From NCBI GenBank assembly GCA_033675265.1, contig JAUJYZ010001406.1:1-64000 (forward strand): DNA of 64,000 nucleotides. The letters are read 5' to 3'. Below are positions 1 to 11,893 of the stretch, in pieces. The number at the start of each line of letters is the position of its first letter. Positions within the stretch are counted from its first letter, which is position 1. The notes below the pieces were generated by a model, which saw nothing but the letters and a program-made list of their open reading frames with translations, was not told where the DNA came from and did no database searches. Source of the DNA: Actinostola sp. cb2023 (Eukaryota > Cnidaria > Anthozoa > Actiniaria > Actinostolidae). Made by a program: the position numbers and the translations under genes.

Positions 1-2
1 CG

Positions 3-261
3 CTTCATAGAATTCCATTTTGCGAGAGGAGAAGAAAGATATGGGTCAATTTTGTGCCACTGAAGCGCGCGAATTGGAAGCCCGAGCAAACTATCGATCT
101 GCGATTTGTTCGCGGATCATTTCAAGCCAGAAGACTATGTTATGAGTAGCGTGATAGTAGAGTGGAGTGCAAGAGAGACGAATTTGGAATCGCTGCATTT
201 CCTACAGTTTTCAAGGTGCGAGAACAACCACCGCCATCAGCCCGGAGTCAGCACCAGAAAG
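3..261 (+). pseudogene. THAP-type zinc finger exon remnant (5' truncated, frameshifted)
   Basis: Reading from base 3 gives a segment typical of the middle of a THAP domain (RRRKIWVNF, then KRANWKP, bases ~30-88). The next expected part (DHFKPEDYV, bases ~112-138) lies in another frame, so at least one frameshift falls around bases 90-110. THAP domains are C2CH zinc fingers that bind DNA and occur in P-element-like transposases and host regulators. The first Cys pair would lie upstream of the window. A donor-like AAG|GTGAGA sits at 261/262, suggesting an old exon boundary. The frame does not continue cleanly into the next candidate exon, which supports decay. A sequencing error in a live gene is the alternative. 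Confidence 0.5.
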
Positions 262-359
262 GTGAGAAATCGCTCAAACCTCACTCAGAACATGTTATTG
301 TGAAAGTTTGTCACTGCATATTCTCCGATATAATATTTTGACCTTTCTCTCTCTAAAAG

Positions 360-464
360 CAATGCTGAACAATCAGCCGCTGCACAGTCAGTGAGCTCCA
401 CCTTGGGACTCCACCGCCATCAGAACTCGTAGCCGAAGAGCCAGAAAGACAACCAGAGGTTCAA
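360..464 (+). other. Possible second exon of the THAP remnant
   Basis: A pyrimidine-rich tract ending CTCTCTAAAAG precedes base 360 and a donor-like GTGAGT follows base 464. Read in phase with the upstream exon it meets a stop at once; another frame reads NAEQSAAAQS before a stop. The splice-like borders are suggestive only. The putative intron then enters a long microsatellite. Confidence 0.2.
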
Positions 465-490
465 GTGAGTTTCTTTCGTTCATATTATAG

Positions 491-1464
<974 letters not shown>

Positions 1465-1825
1465 TTTTTGTAGTACATTGATACCAAATTTACTGTGAAT
1501 TGTAGCCGTACGTCCTGCGCGCTGGTTTTCATTACAAAAGTTTATCGTTCTTTTTGTCAGTTGTAGTTCATTCACACTGGAAATATACAATAATTTCCCA
1601 TGATCCCTTGCCCTCCGACAACATTTTTCATAACAGCTGTATTCGATCTCAACTCTCATGTTCTCTCCTGTTCTCGCCTGCGGCTCGAGTTTGTAAATCC
1701 CATATAGATCGGCCGCTCATATTGTATATATTACACGTATACAAGCACCATCCTTACAAAAAAAAACGTAAGTGTAATTCTTTTTAATAACATTTCCCAT
1801 GATTCCCTTGGGTGTGTCTTTCCCA
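1465..1825. other. Non-coding stretch, nothing recognised
   Basis: I see no gene. Two similar short stretches containing TTTCCCATGAT (~1594 and ~1793) suggest an old degenerate duplication. Confidence 0.5.
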
Positions 1826-2735
1826 ACAACTGTACATAATTATTATGACTAATATCGTATAAGGAGCGGCCATGTTGTTTGGTTGTCCCGTCATGCAGTG
1901 CAACCCGCATAATATGTACATAATTATTACGACTAAGGAGCGGCCATGTTGTTTGGTGTTCCCGTCATGCAGTGCAACCCGCATAATATGTACATAATTA
2001 TTACGATTAAGGAGCGGCCATGTTGTTTGGTGTTCCCGTCATGCAGTGCAACCCGCATAATATGTACATAATTATTACGACTAAGGAGCGGCCATGTTGT
2101 TTGGTTGTCCCGTCATGCAGTGCAACCCGCATAATATGTACATAATTATTACGACTAAGGAGCGGCCATGTTGTTTGGTTGTCCCGTCATGCAGTGCAAC
2201 CCGCATAATATGTACATAATTATTACGACTAAGGAGCGGCCATGTTGTTTGGTGTTCCCGTCATGCAGTGCAACCCGCATAATATGTACATAATTATTAC
2301 GACTAAGGAGCGGCCATGTTGTTTGGTTGTCCCGTCATGCAGTGCAACCCGCATAATATGTACATAATTATTACGACTAAGGAGCGGCCATGTTGTTTGG
2401 TGTTCCCGTCATGCAGTGCAACCGGCATAATATGTACATAATTATTACGACTAAGGAGCGGCCATGTTGTTTGGTTGTCCCGTCATGCAGTGCAACCCGC
2501 ATAATATGTACATAATTATTACGACTAAGGAGCGGCCATGTTGTTTGGTGTTCCCGTCATGCAGTGCAACCCGCATAATATGTACATAATTATTACGACT
2601 AAGGAGCGGCCATGTTGTTTGGTTGTCCCGTCATGCAGTGCAACCCGCATAATATGTACATAATGATTACGACTAAGGAGCGGCCATGTTGTTTGGTGTT
2701 CCCGTCATGCAGTGCAACCCGCATAATATGTAAAT
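1826..2735. repeat. 74-bp satellite array, about 12 units
   Basis: Units of 74 bp (TACATAATTATTACGACTAA ... CCGCATAATATG) are almost identical; the first is irregular. Two unit types differ at one place, GGTTGTCCCG versus GGTGTTCCCG. They alternate strictly in the second half of the array, indicating amplification as a 148-bp dimer. Each unit contains AAGGAGCGGCCATG, but no unit encodes a sustained protein. Confidence 0.97.
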
Positions 2736-3187
2736 AAGGCTGTCATATATAATATTCGCTAAAGTTAAATATTTAAAATACTTTAAAATTTTAAAGAACA
2801 GAATAATGATAGAGAATGTTGGTCGCCATTAGTGAGTTTTATAAGATACATAACCATTGTCGGTAATTGGAAATCATGAAAGCTATGACCCAAAGGAATT
2901 CTGGGAAATTAAAACTCTCAAATAACATCGTCAAATGATCGACCTTTTTATCCAGACTTGTAGGATCTTAGTTAAACAGCTCATATAATTGTAAAAAATA
3001 CTTTGAATTTCTCTGCATTTAATGTGGCTCGTGAACTGATTACCCATCCATCCTTGAGGTCTCAGCTTCTATGGGATCAGTGATTTCAACAGTTTCACAA
3101 ATAATAAAACAGTGGTTAAGCTGGACGCACACTGTACGACTCCATTGTCTACTGGTATGGGACTCGATTTTGTATGAGACCACATAT
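2736..3187. other. Non-coding stretch, nothing recognised
   Basis: AT-rich sequence between the 74-bp satellite and the next TIR element. I see no convincing gene or repeat. Confidence 0.5.
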
Positions 3188-3350
3188 CAGGGGCGGATCC
3201 AGAGATTTTTTAGGGGGGGAGGGGTGCGTTGAGGTTGGACATAGGTTTCAGCCAAATTTTATGTAAATTATTATTTTTGGGCAAAAGAGGTATTTGTATT
3301 TCCAAAAGGGGGGCGTGCGACTCCTTCGCCCCACCCTAAATCCGCCACTG
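3188..3350. mobile_element. hAT-like MITE (163 bp) with 5-bp target duplication
   Basis: The left end CAGGGGCGGATCCAG and right end (reverse complement CAGTGGCGGATTTAG) form imperfect TIRs, followed inward by G-rich tracts on both sides. CATAT flanks both ends (3183-3187, 3351-3355). CAG-ended TIRs with this GGCGGAT core are typical of non-autonomous hAT-type elements. There is no coding capacity. Confidence 0.75.
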
Positions 3351-3584
3351 CATATGATCGTCAGGCATTTGCGCATGTGTTTTATGCAATAGTCTAATCT
3401 AAATCCAACAGAAAAGAAGAAGGCTAATCTAGGTGCAAAAATCTATCATGAGATTGGCTAGTTATTTTTAGTTTAGTTATTTTTAGTAATCGGCGAGTAA
3501 ACGACTACACACCGCACGTGAGTCGTAACATCGACGATTGCAACATCTACGGTCTTTTAAAGTGCAACTAACCCCTATGAGATT

Positions 3585-3993
3585 GTTTTAAAAATCTATT
3601 CAATATAAGCTGAATAGTTGGTGGGTTCAGTATTTTGTGATTTGAACCTTGCGTTTATGAGTTTTAGAGGTTTGAAATCTCAATATGCAAATTTGATGAC
3701 GTCTGCTAAGGAATCATTTATTATACAAAAACGCCCTTGTGCTGATTATTGACATTTGAAAACTTACAGAATATTTTCACAGTCTTTATAAATGATTTTA
3801 TAACTTTTTTTCCCATTTCAAAATATAAGTTCTTCTTGAAAAAGTCTAAATAAGGTATGGCAAATTCCTTAGTAGACGTCATCAAATTTGCATATTGAGA
3901 TTTCAAACCTCTATAACTCATAAACGCAAGGTTCAAATCACAAAATACTGAACCCACCAGCTATTCAGCTTATATTGAATAGATTTTTAAAAC
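3585..3993. mobile_element. Foldback element with ~130-bp inverted arms
   Basis: Bases 3585-3714 and 3864-3993 are near-perfect inverted copies (ends TTTTAAAAATCTATTCAATA) around a ~150-bp loop. A transcript would form a long hairpin. No target duplication is clear and there is no ORF of note. Confidence 0.8.
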
Positions 3994-4210
3994 GTCGACG
4001 ATTGCTCTACATTCGGGTCGTAGAAGACCGCACACCTACGATTAATCCCGTATACTAAAGTAGTGTGTGTCCGTCGTTAGAAATTCCCTAGTTTGAAGGA
4101 CTGACTATTTAGCAATTAGACTACGAGTTCGAGGTTTCTATGAGGCAATAGTCAAGTTGCGTCGAGTTGAGTATGTATCCCCATAGGAAACGAGAACGAG
4201 CAGTCTAATT

Positions 4211-4434
4211 GTTTTAGCATAAACCATCCAGTAGGTCAGTAGAAAATGACAGAAACAACAACAGACAATAATTCGTCGAGAAACTCCTCCGAAACATGAA
4301 CACGGAACACGACGACGAAGCCGCCATTTTGTTTGTTTACCTCTACTCGGGGTCTATGAGCTGATAGACCACTAGTAGCGAACCAATCAGATTGCAGGAT
4401 TTGCGATAGACCACTGGATGGTTTATGCTAAAAC
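4211..4434. mobile_element. 224-bp TIR element (MITE-like)
   Basis: GTTTTAGCATAAACCATCCA at 4211 is mirrored by the inverted copy ending at 4434, giving TIRs of ~22 bp with one mismatch. There is no ORF and no unambiguous target duplication. It lies just past the 3' end of GPCR 1. Confidence 0.7.
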
Positions 4435-4615
4435 CCAATATCCCAGTCAGTCCGTTAACTGACCAACCTATCGAGGTTACTTTAGGAAAATACCTTTTCC
4501 ATTTTTCCTACATTTTTTTCTCCAGTTTTAACTTTCACGAGAAATGATTACAACTACGATTTCATGGGCCGAGTAAGAGTGAGTCAAATATTATTTTGTT
4601 TCTTTGCCATGTTGT

Positions 4616-5824
4616 TCATATCTGAATCGTCTCACTCCTTAGCCGATTGCCCGTACTTCGTCTACTGCTATGGAACAGCGCGCTGGTTTTGAACCTTGAA
4701 CCGGTATCCGAAGGTGAGCAACTCGAGTGGACACCTCTCTTCCTTTCCTTGATGCGTAGAATCTTTCGAAAAGCTTCGTTGAATTTAGGGTTGTGGAACG
4801 AGTAGAGCAACGGATTGAGAGCAGAATTCAGATACCCCATGATGAGGAAAAAGGGGTAAACTGCAGCAGGGATCGACAAATAGCAACTCATACAAAGATT
4901 GCCAACAACACTGACTGTTGTATGTGGAATCCAACAGAAGAAAAACGCGCAGACTATGATTAGAATGCTTTTGGCTGTTTTGACGCTTCGGTTGAAGTTT
5001 CGACGCTGTCGCTTGACCTTTTTGACAGGGCAGACATCGGGGGAATCTGCACCGCAAAGAGGCGTCTGTTGGCCATCTACGGTGGAAGGAGATGTTGAAG
5101 CTTTTCTCGTAGGCTTCTCGGGGTAGGAATGACTCCTAATGGACTGCTTTGTTCGTTCTTTAAGAACCAAATTCATTCGGTTCGCAATTTTATAAATGCG
5201 AAAGTACATGACAACCATAAGAAACAGAGGAAGGTAGAAATTCAAACTTGAATTCAGAACTGAGTATATTATTGGCGTGTTGAATACACATTGATTTTCA
5301 ATGTTGATCTGTTCGGGCGATAGACTCCATCCCATCTTTGGTATCATTGCGAAAACTATCGAATAAGTCCACAACCCTGCTACAACACATGCGGCTCTTT
5401 TTCTAGTTAAAAATCGAGAACGTCTGAATTTATTCAGTGGGTCGCTGATAGCTTTGTATCTATCCACGCTGACCGCCAGGAGACTCAGAATTGAAGTAGG
5501 AACAGTTATTAAATAAATCGTCGTCCACAAGTTACAAATTGCCGGGCCGTGATCCCAACGCCAATCCTTCAAAATCAGGTCCACGTCGAATGGCATTGAT
5601 AAGGTCACCGTGAGGATATCTGAAACAGCCAGGGAGAAAATGAAGTAATTGGATGCCGTTTCTCGCAGGTTTTTATTCGCACAGATCGCTACACAGACCA
5701 GGATATTGCCACACGTTGCAGTCACGATGATGATGATTTGAATCACCACCATTATTACCACCAGAGACTTGGGGAAACTCGAAGTTGCTGCGCTTGAAGT
5801 GAAAGTGGCATTCGTTTCGTTCAT
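4616..5824 (-). CDS. Rhodopsin-class (class A) GPCR 1, amine-receptor-like orphan
   Basis: A 402-residue intronless seven-transmembrane receptor. N-terminal glycosylation sites are N2 and N5. Helices lie at about 20-46, 57-80, 93-118, 144-164, 184-210, 283-306 and 321-342. Class A marks are GN in TM1, LAVSD with the sodium-site Asp69, Cys97 for the disulfide with Cys179, DRY at 121-123, CWIP in TM6 and NPLLY at 337-341. Counting back from DRY, position 3.32 is Tyr, not the Asp that binds amines, so the ligand is unlikely to be a classical monoamine. The third intracellular loop (~211-282) is long, basic and Ser/Thr-rich. GPCR 2 at 17755 is a clear paralogue in opposite orientation. The ligand cannot be named. 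The start is the first in-frame ATG and gives a normal short N-terminus. Confidence 0.93.
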   Translation of the reverse strand: MNETNATFTSSAATSSFPKSLVVIMVVIQIIIIVTATCGNILVCVAICANKNLRETASNYFIFSLAVSDILTVTLSMPFDVDLILKDWRWDHGPAICNLWTTIYLITVPTSILSLLAVSVDRYKAISDPLNKFRRSRFLTRKRAACVVAGLWTYSIVFAMIPKMGWSLSPEQINIENQCVFNTPIIYSVLNSSLNFYLPLFLMVVMYFRIYKIANRMNLVLKERTKQSIRSHSYPEKPTRKASTSPSTVDGQQTPLCGADSPDVCPVKKVKRQRRNFNRSVKTAKSILIIVCAFFFCWIPHTTVSVVGNLCMSCYLSIPAAVYPFFLIMGYLNSALNPLLYSFHNPKFNEAFRKILRIKERKRGVHSSCSPSDTGSRFKTSALFHSSRRSTGNRLRSETIQI

Positions 5825-8685
5825 TTTTTCTCTGAGTTTGTTTTCTTTGTCTAGAAGGAAGTCGACTTGCAGTTCTCGCGTGTCTCTTGTCTCGCTCGCT
5901 GGGAAAAAATGCCAAAAGATAATAATTATAAGATAAATTAGAGCAATATTTCAACTTGCGACAACCTTCTGAAATCTTGCCGGGAGATAACCAATAATGA
6001 AGTTCTTGACGTCGTTGTACTACTCTCAGGTTGTTTACATGCTCTAAAGTTGGCCTCAAAAGCAAAACACTTCTCCAGATGAACCAAAGTCTCTTAAATG
6101 TAACAAAAGGTCAAATTGTGGTCATTTACACGTTGAGTTAAAAAATAATAATATTATTATTAAGTTGAATATGTTAAACAAGACTACTTTCTTGAAATGA
6201 GAAACGGCACTCAAGGAGTTTGTTCAGCCCCCCAAAAAGGAAACTTGTTTACCTATCCAGTGAGCTCCTGGTTTTCTTTTGAAAAGGTTTCCTGGAAGAG
6301 AAACAAAGAGAAATGACGCCTTTATTTGTCTAATAGAAAAGGTGTTTTGGAGTTTCAATCAATGGGTACTTTTCTAAAAGGATCCTACCTTGAATATTCA
6401 CTGATATACAATTCCCGACATCAAATTTCCATCAGACAATGAACTTGCTTTGGTCCACAAATGAACATTCAGTTTTCTCCCACAAAGTGTGATTTAATTG
6501 AAGTGAGCTTAAAATGCTATCATGCCGCCAACTTTGATATATTCACCAAGATGGCATCATATTCCACTTAAAATATCGAGATGGCCAAATGAGTTTAGTG
6601 TTGTTATCTTCATGCCATCTTGTTCCTCTTCAAACAGTTCAATTAGGGCTAAGTTCAGGTCCTTTGAAGCGGCTTCGATAGGATGTACTTCACGAGTACC
6701 AGTTCAAAATGGGTTGAATGCCGCCCCTAAACGGGTGATGTTTACTCGTCGGCTCGTTTCTCTGTCACGGGAAAAAGTGGGTCCACCTCTTTCTCTTTGA
6801 CGTGCGCTTACACGATGGCTCTACCAAACATCTGTTACTATTACCACAAACGCTGGGGGGATATCGCTTGGGCTTTCACTAGAAGATTTAAAATGATGCT
6901 AAGAGTGACATCCATAAAACCATGTTTGACAGCTTGAATATGATTACGACTGAGTTACGCTCTGATTCGACAGCTTCATCAAACAAAAACGGCGCGGCTT
7001 TTTTCCATTTTCTTCACAATCAGTGTAACATCGCTTCTCGTAATCAAAATGTGAAAAATCGACCTTTTGTGAAATCGCACTATATTATCTCTGACGTTGG
7101 ACCTCAAGATTGATCTTGATAAATTACGAATAGTTTGTACAAATATTGCTGCTTAAAAATAAAACGTATTGTAATAATAATAGTAATAATACCATCAACG
7201 TTTTTATTGTCTCAAAACAAGAATTTAATCAAACTAATTTAGGAAAAACATTGGGGCTTCATTCGAATGGGTCGTCAATTTCTGTTTGGGAATTCTCAGC
7301 CCACGGGTTTCGAATTCAGCTGTGAAACACTGAAACAAAAACATCCATCGATATTCAATTTAACATGCTGTTTTCATGTTGTTGTTTTTTGTGCTGTTTT
7401 CATGGGAAGAGATTTGAATATAATCTGAGATTTGTGGAAAAATTAGCTTTGCCCTGATTGATTCATTCTGTTCATTACACAGGACGGGAAGTCGGATCTT
7501 AGAAAGCAAACGCTTTAGTCGTGTTCATTTAGTTGGTAAATAAAGAGGCAATTCAGGTATTACTGACACCTCATCGATGTTGAATGAAATAGACTCGGAA
7601 ATGCCCAAGTAAACATGTGAAAGGAATTCGACTTTGACGTTGTGTTTTCCACTGATTTGGAAGTTCATTACGTAGTGTAATTCTGACTCAAAATAGTTGA
7701 TTGAAAAGAGGGAGAAAATGAGATGGAAAGAGACAAAAAAGATAACAAATTCAGTAAAAAAAAAAGACAGAAATTTACCAAACTTAAACAAAGACAGGAA
7801 TATGTACAAAAAATACATACAAAAATGAAGACAGAATAGAAAAGAAAAATATAAAAGAAAAGAAAATTGAAAAAATAAATAAATGACAAATAGGGTAGAA
7901 ATTTATCAAAACTGAATAATTACATTATAGAAAAAAATACAAAAAATGAACACAGAAAATAAAGATAGAAAAGAAAGAAGTGCCAAAGAATTGCTACTAT
8001 AGAATATCGCGTAATACGAAAACAATGACGTTCCACGAATTATCGTGTTTCAAAGAATTGAAATTAAACTTCAAATATTTTTAAAATCACGTAATTTTCT
8101 GAGAATAATCTTCCATAAGAACCTGAACTAATGAAAACAAATCTCTCAATTACTTCCTCTAAGGCATAACCTCGAACCGTCTATTTCCTTAATGTAAGAT
8201 AAATAAGGCTACATTTTGTCCAAATACAATAATTAGAGTAGATGTTGTCCCTTTTCTTTCTTTTTGCGTAGGAAAAGTTAAAGCACTCAAAATTCTAGTT
8301 GTTTTGAGCCGTTTATTGAACAGAATAGATTTTGTTTTAATCAACACTAAAGCGGATGTGAAATCCTTGAAAGTGTGAACACAATGGAAGAGTTTTCTAA
8401 GTTCTTAGATAAATCTATCACATTTATTAACTGCCTTTCGTCATCTCGATAATGAGGAGCTGAAAGAATTCCTAATTGGAAGGAAAAAACGTCAAATGTC
8501 TTAGTTACTTGGTTCAACACGTTGATTGTTCGCGCTGGGAGCGATGAAGTTCTCTTTGTTTTGCGTAAAGCGTTCAAAATTTAATCACAATACCGGAATT
8601 CAGGTTAAATTGAAAAAGAAAAGCTGAAACTCGTCGGAAATACTCGCCGTCGTAATTCCCTCTCAGTCGAAACCTACACTTTCTT
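5825..8685. other. GPCR 1 upstream region and gene-poor sequence
   Basis: The first ~200 bp should hold the GPCR 1 leader and promoter, but I see no decisive TATA box or start site. The rest is AT-rich, with an A-rich low-complexity tract at ~7690-7990. Small open frames are short and lack recognisable domains. I see no RNA gene. Confidence 0.5.
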
Positions 8686-8687
8686 TC

Positions 8688-9018
8688 TTTCTGAACCAAT
8701 CAAAAAGCGTGCAGATGCATCTCATCTAATCAAACTCTTTCAATACGACACGGTACCGTGACACTCAAATGGCTTCCTTTCTGAACCATTCAAAAAGCGT
8801 GTAGATGCATCTCATCCAATCAAACTCTTTAATACGACACGGTACCGTGACACTCAAATGGCTTCCTTTCTGAACCAGTCAAAAAATCTACGTACAGATG
8901 CATCTCATCCAATCAAACTCTTTCAAAACGACACGGTACTGTGACACTCAAATGGCTTCCTTTCTGAACCAATCAAAAAGCGTGTAGATGAATCTCATCT
9001 AATCAAACTCTTTCGACT
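8688..9018. repeat. ~89-bp tandem repeat, 4 copies
   Basis: Units run from CTTTCTGAACCAATCAAAAAGC through GATGCATCTCATCCAATC to the palindrome ACGGTACCGT and CACTCAAATGG. The same unit recurs at 20160-20430 and resembles the left end of the foldback element at ~11.9 kb (ACCAATCA followed by CACGGTACCGT). Confidence 0.92.
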
Positions 9019-9520
9019 CGGGGTTCTATTGTAACGTGTTTGTCTCAAGTATTTTGGCTTTTTTTATTGCTTCGAAGTATATAGCGGCAGACATGGGGAC
9101 AATAAACAAACAATTTAACATTATTCACTTGAGGTGGAAGTGTTTTCGGTTGAAATGAGAATTGTTTGATACAATTTCAATGCTGTTTTACTCAGTGTTT
9201 ACTGACTTAAAACTCGATATTTTAGTCTGCATTTCTGTTCTTTAAGTAGCTAGACATCCATTCGGTAGAGTAAAGATTGATTTACGAGTAAAAAGTTTGT
9301 CGGTTAGAATTCAACTCTCGGCTAAGCGATACACCAGAGGCAAGGCTTTTTGCGTTAATGTCGAATAGATCAAGAAATAGACTATTAAGTTAAGTTATCT
9401 CGACAAAAACCCTGAATTATTTACAGTCCTTCGATATTGTCTCCCACGCATATCGTCATTCGTGGTCCCCAATATACCAAATACGCCGCTGGCTATAGGT
9501 AGAAACGTTATTTTACAGAT
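9019..9520. other. Non-coding stretch, nothing recognised
   Basis: AT-rich sequence with no gene or repeat that I can support. Confidence 0.4.
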
Positions 9521-9800
9521 GTGTCTTCATTCATTCCTTTGTTCGTTCGTTCGTTCCTTCTTGCATTTGTCCCTTCATTCGTTCATTCAGTCGTTCATTC
9601 ATTCGTTCATTCATCTATTCATTCATTCGTTCATTCATTCATTCGTTCGTTCGTTTATTCATTCATTCATTCGTTCATTCGTTCATTCGTTCATTAATTC
9701 GATCGTTCGTTCATTCGTTCATTCATTCATCGTTCATTCATTCGTTCATTCATTCTTTCGTTCATTTGTTCATTCATTCATTCGTTCATTCGTTCGTTCC
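9521..9800. repeat. ATTC/GTTC tetranucleotide microsatellite
   Basis: Runs of ATTC mixed with GTTC. The open frame through it (Ser-Phe-Ile-His repeats) is an artefact of the repeat. Confidence 0.95.
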
Positions 9801-9886
9801 CGCGTACGTTTGTCTGACAGCGGCCTCCTTTTTTATCATTGAAAAATGTTGACATTACGTGGGTCTAACTGTGATATCTATAGCAC

Positions 9887-10081
9887 ATGTTCACGGAAGC
9901 TTCACGAACAATCACGATTATCACGCATAATCACGGAAATAACGATTATCACACGCTTCCGGCTTTTTTATTATTTATTCTATTCCATGATATATAACTG
10001 ACGCGCATGATCACAGAAACTTCACGAACAATCACGATTATCACGCGTGATCACGGGAAATAACGATTATTACACGCTTCT
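9887..10081. repeat. Two-copy direct repeat (~117-bp spacing)
   Basis: CTTCACGAACAATCACGATT and its neighbours occur twice (~9898 and ~10019). Each copy is rich in short ATCACG / CGTGAT inverted motifs. No gene is present. Confidence 0.85.
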
Positions 10082-10452
10082 TTTAGTACAGACAGAAGGC
10101 GGGCCCATTATTTCAGAGCCAGTTGTCTAGAAAGTAATTAAAACAGAAACATCAAAGTGTTTTTGCTTCAAGAAATTGTGACTTTTTAGGCGCAATTATA
10201 TATAATATAATATATATATAATATGTCGGATTTCACATTGTCTCAATGCGCTTTACAACCGATGGAGGACTTTTTCGGGCTGCATATGAAGGCGCCTACG
10301 GCAGCCGAGCAGCTTACAATCATGAGGAGTTAGTACGTTAGTGTGTTATGCCTCCAATTTGAAGTAGGCTGTTGAACCGGGTAACAATCCCCTACTCTTA
10401 TCTTATATTGAATTATCGACCAATGAGAGACATGTCGGCTGAAGGTGTTAGT
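10082..10452. other. Non-coding stretch with an AT dinucleotide tract
   Basis: An AT tract at 10196-10222 is followed by ~200 bp of more balanced composition (GCGCTTTACAACCGATGGAG onward). This resembles an ancient transposable-element fragment, but no family can be named. Confidence 0.4.
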
Positions 10453-10600
<148 letters not shown>

Positions 10601-10785
10601 TAATGATAACTTTATTTCTCGAAACAAATTACAAAAATAGATAAAAAATCCTTATTTACAAAATTTGAAATGATCACTTGGATTGTTACTTGGACTGTTC
10701 AATAACAATTAACTAATAATATTAAAATATAAACCATAAATATGAATAATATAATATAAGCAATATATACTTGGACTATTATTAT

Positions 10786-10925
10786 CAATAATAATAATGA
10801 TAATAATAATAATAATAACTACTACTACTACTACTAATGATAATAATAATAATAATAATAATAAAAATAAAATAAATATATATAATAATAATAATAATAA
10901 TAACTAATAATAATAATAATAATAA
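10786..10925. repeat. Interrupted AAT/ACT microsatellite
   Basis: AAT units with an ACT block (~10819-10836) and an AT-rich interruption. The minus-strand frame (Ile/Ser/Tyr runs) is an artefact. Confidence 0.92.
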
Positions 10926-11303
10926 CTTTGTTAATATGTCAATAATACCTAGTTTACACGACAGTCTCTTCACTGCCTTCTCCTAAAGATTTAAACCCGG
11001 CCATGTCAGCTTCTTATTCAAATACATACAAATCCACTATAACGATTTCTTGCAAAACCTGTGTATCATTTATGAGTACGTGCGGGCGGAATTGCCTCAT
11101 AGGAACACAAAGTAAGTCATGTTGTCAAATAAGAACGCCGGATATGTGTCAACATTTACTATGACTTCACCATTTGTTTATTGTACGTGGACATATCGTA
11201 AACCTGTCTATTTGAACGACAACCGGTACGCTTTGCTGTCATGAATCCATTCTTAGAGACTTTGGCTTAGTGCTTAGAACCACACGAATCTAGAGACAAA
11301 CGA

Positions 11304-11375
11304 AAAAAAAAAAAAAAAAAAAAAGGAAATAAAAAAAAAAAAAAAAAAAAAAATGAAAAAAAAATATATATATAT
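11304..11375. repeat. A-rich homopolymer tract
   Basis: Two A runs separated by GG and a short AT-rich link, ending in an AT dinucleotide tract. The following AATAATAAACTTTATTAGCC may again be the reversed 3' tail of a non-LTR element (AATAAAGTTTATTATT on the minus strand). Confidence 0.9.
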
Positions 11376-11893
11376 AATAATAAACTTTATTAGCCACCTT
11401 TGGCAAAAGAATTACAGTGGTTTTACAATCATGAAATTAAAATATATAATCAGACGAACCAGTGAGCCCTTTATTAAAAGACAACTGCCGGAGAAAACTA
11501 CTAAAACTCTAGTTATATAAATAATGGGATATATTGGAGCCTCATATCATTCTCTTTAATAGAAGGTGTTTTTTTAATTCTGACTTTCCTTATGATATAG
11601 TGTTACTGGAAATTAAATAAATTATATTAAATTAATATTGTGGTCGTGGTGGCTTGGCGGCCATCTTGAATTATGGGATGCCCAGGGTGCAAGCTAGTAA
11701 CCATTTGGCCATGAAAAACTACGAAAACTTAATTTAAAGCAATGAATTTGTACAAAATTATACAACAATGCACAACACATGTAGATAGTAAGTCATACAA
11801 CACTATGGTTAGAGTGAAATAGAAAAATAATATATTGACGCGACTCCACACTGTTCAGTTTTTGATACTGATGATACTGCTGCTGCTGATTAT

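Noticed and set aside
4616..5824. Naming GPCR 1 as an octopamine, adrenergic or dopamine receptor
   Set aside because: General similarity is aminergic, but the amine-binding Asp at 3.32 is Tyr, so a ligand name would be unsupported.
9462..9842. 126-codon Ser-Phe-Ile-His repeat frame
   Set aside because: Derived from the ATTC/GTTC microsatellite; flanks are not coding.
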